A model generated the notes under the pieces. It was given only the letters and a program-made list of their open reading frames with translations. It ran no database searches and was not told where the DNA came from. Below are positions 15,817-24,626 of a DNA stretch of 64,000 bases, piece by piece; within the stretch, counting starts at the first letter, position 1; each line of letters begins with the position of its first letter. Both the position numbers and the translations under genes were made by a program. Location: NCBI GenBank assembly GCA_017547175.1, contig JAFYQI010000012.1, positions 62,001-126,000 on the forward strand. Direction: 5' to 3'. The DNA is from Alistipes sp. GTDB lineage: Bacteria; Bacteroidota; Bacteroidia; Bacteroidales; Rikenellaceae.

Positions 15817-16692
15817 TTAACCAATCGTGTGGGCGGCTATCAGCTCCTGAATCAGCGCCTCCAGCTCCTCATCTGTGCCGTGAAGACGCTTGGCCTCCTT
15901 GGTCTGGAAAACGACATTTTCGATGCGCTTGACCTTAGTGGGCGAACCTTGTAGTCCGAGCTGTGTCGGGTCAGGATCAATGTCTGCAATCGACCACTCG
16001 GCAATATGCAATTCGGGCTTTTCGGCTATACGTTGGGCGGTAAGCGAATCGGCCTCGGCTGCAATTTCCGACGCCGTACGAGCTGATTTGTAGTGCATGA
16101 GGCGTTTGGCGTGGCGCGGACGGCACTCAGGAGCCGATCCTGTAACCGTAATTACGGCCGGAAGCGGGCACTCCACCACCTCCAGACCGGCATCGATGTG
16201 ACGACGAATCGTGAGTGAACCGTCGCCTACTTCGACCACCTCCTCGGCATAGGTTACCTGTGGCAGCGAGAGTTTCTCGGCCACCTGCGGACCAACCTGG
16301 GCCGTATCACCATCAATGGCTTGACGACCGGCTACGATCAGATCGGGGTTGAGTTTGCGCAGGGCGCAGGCAAGCGCGTAGGAGGTGGCTAATGTATCCG
16401 AGCCGGCAAATTCTCGGCCCGAGAGCAGATAGCCCCCATCGGCACCACGATACATTGCTTCGCGAATAATGTCGGCAGCGCGTTGTGGACCCATTGTGAG
16501 CAAATGCACTTTCGTTCCCGGGATGCGATCCTTGAGGTTTAATGCAAGCTCTAGCGCATTGAGATCCTCTGGATTAAAAATAGCCGGCAGAGCGGCACGG
16601 TTTACCGTACCCTCTGCCGTCATTGCATCTTTGCCGACTTGTCGTGTGTCTGGCACTTGTTTGGCCAGCACGACAATGTTCAAAGCATTCAT
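15817..16692 (-). CDS. etfB: Electron transfer flavoprotein beta subunit
   Basis: AMP-binding subunit of ETF. The 291 residues start MNALNIVVLAKQVPDT and include a nucleotide-binding region with VAGRQAIDGDTAQVGPQVAE (about 120-140), characteristic of EtfB. The tail near residue 250 (GLQGSPTKVKRIENV) is also typical. It follows purA by 19 bases and precedes etfA by 16, all on the minus strand, so purA-etfB-etfA-acyl-CoA dehydrogenase could be a single transcript, with purA likely having a separate upstream promoter. Confidence 0.92.
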   Translation of the reverse strand: MNALNIVVLAKQVPDTRQVGKDAMTAEGTVNRAALPAIFNPEDLNALELALNLKDRIPGTKVHLLTMGPQRAADIIREAMYRGADGGYLLSGREFAGSDTLATSYALACALRKLNPDLIVAGRQAIDGDTAQVGPQVAEKLSLPQVTYAEEVVEVGDGSLTIRRHIDAGLEVVECPLPAVITVTGSAPECRPRHAKRLMHYKSARTASEIAAEADSLTAQRIAEKPELHIAEWSIADIDPDPTQLGLQGSPTKVKRIENVVFQTKEAKRLHGTDEELEALIQELIAAHTIG

Positions 16693-16711
16693 ATGATTTG
16701 TTTTTCGTGAC

Positions 16712-17977
16712 TTATCGGATCACCGTTTCGTCGCGGTCGGGACCCACCGAGATCACCTTGACGGGCACGCCCGTTTCGCGCTCAATAAACTCAACATAGG
16801 TTTTGAATGCTGCGGGGAACTCCTCATAGGTGCGGCACTTGCGCAGGTCGCACTGCCAACCCTCGAAGTCGGTGTAGATCGGTTCTACGTTCTCCTCGAT
16901 CGAGAAGGGGAACTCCTCGGTCTTCTCTCCGTTTACGTTATATGCGGTCGCTACACGAATCGTGTCGAAATCGTTCATGACATCCGACTTCATCATGATG
17001 AGCTGCGTAACGCCGTTGATCATGATCGAGTACTTCAGCGCTACGAGGTCGAGCCAACCGCAACGACGCTCGCGTCCCGTCACTGCACCATACTCGTGAC
17101 CGATGCGACGTAACGTGGCACCCGTCTCGTCAAAGAGCTCCGTGGGGAACGGACCACTACCAACACGTGTGCAGTAGGCCTTGAAGATGCCGAATACCTC
17201 TCCGATGCGGTTAGGGGCGATACCCAAACCGGTGCAAGCGCCGGCGCAAACCGTGTTTGATGAGGTAACAAAGGGATACGAACCAAAGTCAACGTCGAGC
17301 AGTGTACCCTGAGCACCCTCGGCCAGAACACTCTTGTCGGCCTTCAGGGCGTTGTTTACAAACCACTCGCTATCAATAATCGGGAACTGCTTGAGATACT
17401 CTACGGCCTCAAACCACTCCTGCTCCAAGGCCGTGATGTCGTACTCGTAGTTCAGGCTCTTGAGGATCTGCTCGTGGCGTGCCTTGGCTTGAGCATAGAT
17501 CTCCTTGAAGTTTGGACTCAGCAGATCTCCTACGCGCATACCGTTACGGCTCACCTTATCGGTGTAGGTAGGGCCGATACCTTTACCCGTGGTGCCAATC
17601 TTGGCGCTGCCTTTGGCGGCTTCGTAAGCGGCATCCAACATACGGTGAGTAGGCAGAATCAGGTGCGCCTTCTTCGAAATCGAAAGCTGCTTTTTCAGGT
17701 CGTGACCGCTGGTAGCCAGCTCCTCAGCCTCCTTGCGGAAGAGGATGGCGTCGAGAACCACACCACCGCCGATGATATTGGCTTTACCTCCCTGGAAGAT
17801 ACCCGAAGGGATCGAGCGAAGTACATACTTCTCACCGTTGAACTCCAACGTGTGGCCGGCATTCGGACCGCCTTGGAAGCGGGCTACTACCTCGTAGTTC
17901 GGAGTCAATACATCGACTACCTTGCCTTTACCTTCGTCGCCCCATTGCAGGCCGAGGATCACATCTACTTTTTTCAT
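16712..17977 (-). CDS. purA: Adenylosuccinate synthetase
   Basis: Cytoplasmic GTP-dependent enzyme joining IMP and aspartate in AMP synthesis. At 421 residues it has normal length. Visible motifs are LGLQWGDEGKGKVVD at residues 7-21 (the GTP P-loop and catalytic Asp/Lys), GGPNAGHT with the catalytic His near residue 41, GTTGKGIGPTYTDK (IMP binding, about 127-140), and VTGRERRCGWLD near 300. The start is unambiguous. The upstream region has a possible -7 element at 18031-18038. Confidence 0.97.
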   Translation of the reverse strand: MKKVDVILGLQWGDEGKGKVVDVLTPNYEVVARFQGGPNAGHTLEFNGEKYVLRSIPSGIFQGGKANIIGGGVVLDAILFRKEAEELATSGHDLKKQLSISKKAHLILPTHRMLDAAYEAAKGSAKIGTTGKGIGPTYTDKVSRNGMRVGDLLSPNFKEIYAQAKARHEQILKSLNYEYDITALEQEWFEAVEYLKQFPIIDSEWFVNNALKADKSVLAEGAQGTLLDVDFGSYPFVTSSNTVCAGACTGLGIAPNRIGEVFGIFKAYCTRVGSGPFPTELFDETGATLRRIGHEYGAVTGRERRCGWLDLVALKYSIMINGVTQLIMMKSDVMNDFDTIRVATAYNVNGEKTEEFPFSIEENVEPIYTDFEGWQCDLRKCRTYEEFPAAFKTYVEFIERETGVPVKVISVGPDRDETVIR

Positions 17978-18030
17978 TGTGTTGAAATGGTTATATTTTT
18001 CGTAAAAATAGTCTGCAAAACTTTCGCAGC

Positions 18031-18038
18031 CAAAAATA
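18031..18038 (-). promoter_or_regulatory. Possible -7 element for purA
   Basis: The minus strand reads TATTTTTG (TAnnTTTG), 54 bases before the start. The nearest TTTG is only 14 bases upstream, so the -33 box is unsatisfactory in an A/T-rich tract. Confidence 0.35.
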
Positions 18039-18105
18039 CAAAAAAAAAATCACAAAGCAGGACCTTTGGGGTGAGTTTTTCACCATTTTATGAACAAAAT
18101 GGCTA

Positions 18106-18720
18106 TTATCGCCCAATGACACTCGATGGTGCATCGAAATTTACCTGTTGTTCGGCGCGACGATAGATGATTGTGAGGTCGGGATTTAAGCGCGTGTCTG
18201 CCTGTAAAAGCGGACTACATGCGGTCAAATCAAGAGTTGAGAGTCGGTTTTGGCGACAATCTAACCAACGAAGCGAAGAGGTGTATTGCAGGTCGAGCGT
18301 CGTTAGTTGGTTGTTGTGGCAATCGAGTGACTCGAGTCGACGCAAACGTCCGAGCGAAAGTTCGGTGAGAGGATTCGATGAACAGTCGATCGAGACAAGT
18401 TGCAAATTTTTGGTGAGAGTGATACGTTCTATCTCGTTATGAGCGCAATTAAGCGTTTCGAGACGAGAAAAGGCATCGATGGGTGCAAGCGAACGGATGC
18501 CTTGGTTGGGACATTCAACAACGCGGACGCTTTCGGCTTCGTAGCGCGAAAGACGTCCGTCGTAGTTGGTGTCAAAAGATTCGAGACAATAGGCCTCGAA
18601 TTTGGGATCAATAAATGTCAGATATTCGTAGCTTTTGCTGCCTTCGTCGTCACGCTCGGCAAGGCCGCACGAAGCGAACGCCAGCAGCGCAACGACCGCT
18701 AAAAACGGTCGCTGTTTCAT
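18106..18720 (-). CDS. Leucine-rich-repeat lipoprotein with an EF-hand-like loop
   Basis: A 204-residue lipoprotein: the signal peptide ends AFASC (Cys about 18), followed by an acidic linker. DTNYDGRLSRYEA (about residues 50-62) fits the calcium loop pattern DxNxDGxLSxxE. Then come five to six short leucine-rich repeats of about 21 residues with consensus L..LDC..N.L..LDL (about 75-185), resembling the extracytoplasmic LRR lipoproteins of Bacteroidetes. The role is unknown; a protein-protein interaction surface is inferred. It follows the acidic 109-residue protein gene by 6 bases, so the two are co-transcribed. Confidence 0.75.
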   Translation of the reverse strand: MKQRPFLAVVALLAFASCGLAERDDEGSKSYEYLTFIDPKFEAYCLESFDTNYDGRLSRYEAESVRVVECPNQGIRSLAPIDAFSRLETLNCAHNEIERITLTKNLQLVSIDCSSNPLTELSLGRLRRLESLDCHNNQLTTLDLQYTSSLRWLDCRQNRLSTLDLTACSPLLQADTRLNPDLTIIYRRAEQQVNFDAPSSVIGR

Positions 18721-18726
18721 TGGTTG

Positions 18727-19056
18727 TTAAATGGCTATATCATCGTCTGATGAGTTGCTCTCCATCTGCTCGTCGTCCTGCAGCTCATCGGCGCCCTTCA
18801 GGTCATCGTCGTAATAATCCTTGTCATCCTCTTCGTGAGCTTTGTCGTCGATCTTTACGTCGATTTTTACCAGATAAGCGATCTCCTCCGTGTCAAAAGG
18901 TACTGCGTAGAAAAAATCGCCATTCGGCTTATCGATTCGCATCATTGCTTCGGTGAATCCCAAAGGATAAAGGGCTCTTACGGCCTCCTGCAATTCGGGT
19001 GCCAAGTTATGAAAGCTGGTTACAATGTGCTTCTTTGTGCTAGTCTGTTTTGCCAT
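18727..19056 (-). CDS. Conserved small acidic protein, function unknown
   Basis: A 109-residue cytoplasmic protein beginning MAKQTSTKKHIVTSFHNLAP. It has a compact N-terminal part (about 1-72, including FFYAVPFDTEEIAYLVKIDVKID) and a low-complexity acidic tail rich in Asp and Glu (about 73-109). No catalytic motif is seen. Start 19056 is preferred because the upstream extension has no conserved look and crosses the divergent promoter region shared with ligA. It resembles small conserved Bacteroidetes proteins of unknown role. It is the first gene of a two-gene unit with the LRR lipoprotein. Confidence 0.7.
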   Translation of the reverse strand: MAKQTSTKKHIVTSFHNLAPELQEAVRALYPLGFTEAMMRIDKPNGDFFYAVPFDTEEIAYLVKIDVKIDDKAHEEDDKDYYDDDLKGADELQDDEQMESNSSDDDIAI

Positions 19057-19189
19057 GATAGGGTTAATTGTGTCAAAATTTTCTGCAATTATACGCAAAA
19101 TTTGCCTATCGCAATACATCTCTAAATTTTTTTTCTATTTTTTTTATTTTTGATGGTTGATCCAAACAAATTGCGTACCTTTACCATGA

Positions 19190-21277
<2,088 letters not shown>

Positions 21278-21295
21278 TCATAAAAAATAAAGACG

Positions 21296-22195
21296 ATGCA
21301 ACTTAACGATAAACTATCAGGTGTGGGTGTGGCGATGGTCACCCCCTTTACCGAGAGCGGTCAGGTCGATTATCAGGCCTTGGGCGATATGGTGAATTAT
21401 GTAATTGAGGGTGGCGTGGATTACATCGTAGCGCTTGGAACAACGGCCGAGACCCCGATGCTCTACAATCCGGAGCGTGCTGTGATTGCGATGTATACGG
21501 CGCATAAAATTAATGGTCGTGTGCCTTTGGTGATGGGTTGTGGTGGCAACTCGACGAGTGAGGTGTTGGATCAGCTGCGTGAGTTTGACCTGCGTGGTGC
21601 AGATGCCATCTTGAGCGTGACCCCCTATTATAATAAACCTTCGCAAGAGGGACTTTACCAGCACTTCAAAACCATCGCTGAGCACTCTCCCCTGCCCGTG
21701 ATCCTCTACAACATTCCGGGACGTACAGGTGTAAATATGACCGCCGAAACGACGTTGCGTTTGGCACACGAGATTCCGAATATCATCGGAATCAAGGAGG
21801 CTTCGGGTAATTTGGAGCAGATGCAGCAGATTATCGACAACCGTCCCGAAGGTTTCCTTGTTTTGGCCGGTGATGATGGAATTGCCATTGAATTGATGGA
21901 ACGAGGCGGAGATGGTGTGATTTCGGTAGCAGCCAATGTCTTCCCTAAGCTCTTTATGGAGTGTATCAATAAGGCCAAGGAGGGGCGCTACGAAGAAGCT
22001 CGTCAAAAGTGGGTGGATGCAGATATGGATGATGCTGTCGAGGCGCTTTTTGCTGAAGGGAATCCTGTAGGTGCTAAGTGTGCCCTCTCTGTGATGGGTA
22101 AGATCGGCCCGACCATGCGTCTGCCGCTTGTTCCCGGAACGCCTGCTTTGCGCGAACGTTTCAAAATGTTGATCGAAAAATACGATTTGCATTGA
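21296..22195 (+). CDS. dapA: 4-hydroxy-tetrahydrodipicolinate synthase
   Basis: Condenses pyruvate with aspartate semialdehyde, the first committed step toward diaminopimelate and lysine. The 299-residue TIM barrel shows GTTAETP (about 45-51), the Tyr/Arg motif YNIPGRTGVN (about 135-144) and the Schiff-base lysine in GIKEASGN (about 163). It is 18 bases after ligA and probably in the same transcript. The lysA gene of the same pathway lies about 18 kb away at 40275. Confidence 0.96.
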   Translation: MQLNDKLSGVGVAMVTPFTESGQVDYQALGDMVNYVIEGGVDYIVALGTTAETPMLYNPERAVIAMYTAHKINGRVPLVMGCGGNSTSEVLDQLREFDLRGADAILSVTPYYNKPSQEGLYQHFKTIAEHSPLPVILYNIPGRTGVNMTAETTLRLAHEIPNIIGIKEASGNLEQMQQIIDNRPEGFLVLAGDDGIAIELMERGGDGVISVAANVFPKLFMECINKAKEGRYEEARQKWVDADMDDAVEALFAEGNPVGAKCALSVMGKIGPTMRLPLVPGTPALRERFKMLIEKYDLH

Positions 22196-22230
22196 TCGAA
22201 TCGTTTGTAGTAAAACGCCAATCCTCAAAG

Positions 22231-22974
22231 ATGATGAAACGAATCTTGCTTCTGCTTGCGCTGCTGCTGCCGTTGATAGGTGTGGGTAAAACGCCCGTAG
22301 AACAGGATATCCTGGACCGAATTACCGACCAGCGATCACCCTACTACTACCTCAAGCTCATGATGCGCTACGTGAACGGCGCACTCGATTTGACGGACGA
22401 CGATTACCACTATCTCTATTACGGATATGCATATCAAGAGGGTTACAAACCCTTGGAGGCCAATCCCGACATGGAGGAAATGTTAGCTTTAATGAAGGGC
22501 ATGAATCCGGACAAGGTGGATCATGCTTTGTTGGAGCAGTTGTTAATGCGTGCCAATGCGGCTCGTATGCGTGACCCGTTCAGTCCAACGATTTTGAATG
22601 TGCTGACATTTGTTCATCAGATGTTGGGCAACGATGGTGAAGCTCAACGATGGTCGGCGCATTTAAACGGAGTAATTCGGACGATTCTCTCGTCGGGTGA
22701 CGGCTTAACCATTAAATCACCGCGTCATATTTTGATGTTTGATCATGCCCTTGATGTGATGGCAGCTGAGGGACTTGCACCGGGTGATGCACGTGTGGTA
22801 AGTCGCACAGTTGAGTTTGTCCCATTGGTATCTGCACAAGTAATTGAAGGTAAGAAACGCAAGGGCGTTTACTTCAATTTTGAACGTATCTATAGAAATA
22901 AGCCCGAAGGTTATACCTATAAACGTGAGCGTACTTGGCAATTTAATAATCTTAAACCCCGCGAATACAAATGA
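22231..22974 (+). CDS. DUF4919-like secreted protein
   Basis: A 247-residue exported protein. A signal peptide (MMKRILLLLALLLPLIGVGK) is followed by a domain whose SPYYYLKLMMRYVNG and DDDYHYLYYGYAYQEGY match what I recall of DUF4919, a Bacteroidetes family of unknown function. There is no catalytic motif. Start 22231 is chosen over the in-frame codon at 22192 (inside dapA) because it gives a clean signal peptide. The stop overlaps the start of the clostripain-like gene (ATGATG/TGA), so the two products are coupled and may act together. Confidence 0.72.
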   Translation: MMKRILLLLALLLPLIGVGKTPVEQDILDRITDQRSPYYYLKLMMRYVNGALDLTDDDYHYLYYGYAYQEGYKPLEANPDMEEMLALMKGMNPDKVDHALLEQLLMRANAARMRDPFSPTILNVLTFVHQMLGNDGEAQRWSAHLNGVIRTILSSGDGLTIKSPRHILMFDHALDVMAAEGLAPGDARVVSRTVEFVPLVSAQVIEGKKRKGVYFNFERIYRNKPEGYTYKRERTWQFNNLKPREYK

Positions 22975-24158
22975 TGAAACGTCTTTTTGTGCTGATCATG
23001 GCTGCGACGCTGCTGATCAGCTGCCACGATAAGAATACCTATAAGGAGCAGGATACTGCCGTACAGACCCTGTTGATGTATTTTCCATGGTCGGGTGATG
23101 GCCAAGACTTGACCGACCATTTCCACACCAATATTGAGGATATGAAGACCGTAGTGGCAGCAGGACTTCCGGAGGGATGCCGTGTGTTGGTCTTTTTCAT
23201 GACAAGTGGTACGAAAGGTGAACTCTATGAATTGGTGCGTAAGGGTAATCAGGTTGAGCGTGAGGTTTATTGCACTTATGATCATCCTGCTATCACGACG
23301 GTTGATGGTATCGCTACCATTTTCCGAGATATGAAACGTTTTGCCCCTGCACCGCGTTATGCGATGTCTATTGGATGTCATGGCATGGCTTGGATGCCGG
23401 CTACGAATGCGACCGGTCGTGGCGAGGCAGGGCGTGAAGCCGAACTTGAATATTGGCAGGGAAATGGTCCGTTGACGCGTTGGTTCGGTGGAACGAGCGA
23501 AGAATATCGCACCGAGATAAAAACGCTGGCAGAGGCAATTCGTGGTGAGGGTATCGTGTTTGATTATATCCTTTTTGATGATTGTTATATGGCCTCGGTC
23601 GAGGTGGCATATGAGCTACGCGATGTTGCGCATCACCTGATTGGCTCCACAAGTGAGATTATGGGTGTCGGTTTTCCGTATGCCGATATGGGACGCTGTA
23701 TGGTTGGCGAGGTCGATTACATGGGAATATGTGAGGCATTCTATAGTTTTTACATGTCCTATATCTACCCTTATGGGACTATCAGTGTGACAATTACTAA
23801 AGAACTGGAAGGCTTGGCTACCGTGATGAAGCGCATAAATGCCGTGAGTGCACCTTTAAGTGCCGCAGAACGGGATGAGATTCAGGTGCTCGATGGCTAT
23901 ACCTATACGCGATTCTTTGATATGGGTGATTATGTACGCCGTTATTGCAAAGATGCAGCGTTGTTGGCTGAATTTGAGGCCCAATTCGAAAAAGTAGTAC
24001 CGAGTCTCTATCGTCGTCATACGCCCATGTTCTATTCGGGAACGAACGGTACTACCAAAATTAATACCTTTTCAGGTATTACCACCTCTGATCCGAGCGT
24101 AAGTAAAGAGGTCTTGGCTGCGATTGAAACTACCTCCTGGTGGCAGGCAACACATTAA
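22971..24158 (+). CDS. Clostripain-like (family C11) cysteine peptidase lipoprotein
   Basis: A 395-residue lipoprotein; the signal ends LLISC (Cys about 18). The C11 catalytic dyad is visible: His in SIGCHGMAW (about residue 130) and Cys in ILFDDCYMASVE (about 205). The context of both matches clostripain-like peptidases, which often cleave after basic residues. It is probably attached to the outer membrane or cell surface. It overlaps the DUF4919 gene by 4 bases. Self-processing is common in the family but no cleavage site can be assigned here. The C-terminal third (YTRFFDMGDYVRRY) is also family-like. Confidence 0.87.
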   Translation: MMKRLFVLIMAATLLISCHDKNTYKEQDTAVQTLLMYFPWSGDGQDLTDHFHTNIEDMKTVVAAGLPEGCRVLVFFMTSGTKGELYELVRKGNQVEREVYCTYDHPAITTVDGIATIFRDMKRFAPAPRYAMSIGCHGMAWMPATNATGRGEAGREAELEYWQGNGPLTRWFGGTSEEYRTEIKTLAEAIRGEGIVFDYILFDDCYMASVEVAYELRDVAHHLIGSTSEIMGVGFPYADMGRCMVGEVDYMGICEAFYSFYMSYIYPYGTISVTITKELEGLATVMKRINAVSAPLSAAERDEIQVLDGYTYTRFFDMGDYVRRYCKDAALLAEFEAQFEKVVPSLYRRHTPMFYSGTNGTTKINTFSGITTSDPSVSKEVLAAIETTSWWQATH

Positions 24159-24185
24159 AATACCAATTATTGGGGATTGACGAAA

Positions 24186-24323
24186 GCTTTATTTATATAG
24201 ATCTTTGTATCGTAAATAAAGCGGTGACACGCTTGTGTCGCCTGATAAGCAATCCGTTTTATTGTTATTGTTTGTGTGTGAATCGTGGGTCGTACTTTAA
24301 GCAAAGTGCGACTCTCGATTTTT
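24186..24323 (+). other. Three consecutive hairpins in the gap before tRNA-Pro
   Basis: The gap 24159-24433 holds no supported gene. It has a perfect 10-bp stem at 24186-24195/24213-24222, an 8-bp stem with one G-U pair at 24223-24230/24235-24242, and a 12-bp stem with two G-U pairs at 24287-24298/24303-24314 followed by TCGATTTTT. The last could terminate the peptidase transcript; the whole could be a structured 3' UTR or a small RNA. Confidence 0.45.
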
Positions 24324-24374
24324 ACAAAGGTGGATCTTGAATTGCATGAGTGGGTGAAAATTTATGATAAAAAT

Positions 24375-24405
24375 TTTGCCAATTCAATTTTTAGGATTAT
24401 CTTTG
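24375..24405 (+). promoter_or_regulatory. Consensus promoter of tRNA-Pro
   Basis: TTTG (24375-24378), 19 bases, TATCTTTG (24398-24405). The start of transcription should be near 24412, about 22 bases before the tRNA. Confidence 0.75.
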
Positions 24406-24433
24406 TGCGCTCTTACAGATGAAAGAGTTTGTT

Positions 24434-24508
24434 CGGGGTGTAGCGCAGTCCGGTTAGCGCGCCAGCTTCGGGAGTTGGAGGTCGCTGGTTCGAATCCAGT
24501 CTCCCCGA
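24434..24508 (+). tRNA. tRNA-Pro (anticodon CGG)
   Basis: Full cloverleaf: D stem GCGC/GCGC, anticodon stem CCAGC/GTTGG with loop TTCGGGA (anticodon CGG at 24469-24471), T loop TTCGAAT. No CCA is encoded. The acceptor stem has one T-T mismatch at pair 6-67. It reads codon CCG. Confidence 0.95.
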
Positions 24509-24515
24509 CAAAATT

Positions 24516-24545
24516 AAAAGTCCGCAGTTTTTTCTGCGGACTTTT
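24516..24545 (+). terminator. Terminator after tRNA-Pro
   Basis: A 12-bp perfect stem (24516-24527 with 24534-24545) with a T6 loop ends in CTTTTG. It starts 7 bases after the tRNA. Confidence 0.85.
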
Positions 24546-24568
24546 GTTGTAGAAATACGGTAGTGTTT

Positions 24569-24600
24569 TTTGTTTTGGAGGTGGAATTTTCCTATATTTG
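24569..24600 (+). promoter_or_regulatory. Consensus promoter of the secreted beta-helix-like protein
   Basis: TTTG (24569-24572), 20 bases, TATATTTG (24593-24600); 26 bases before ATG 24627. Confidence 0.72.
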
Positions 24601-24626
24601 TAGAAATTACTAACCATTCTTTTCCC

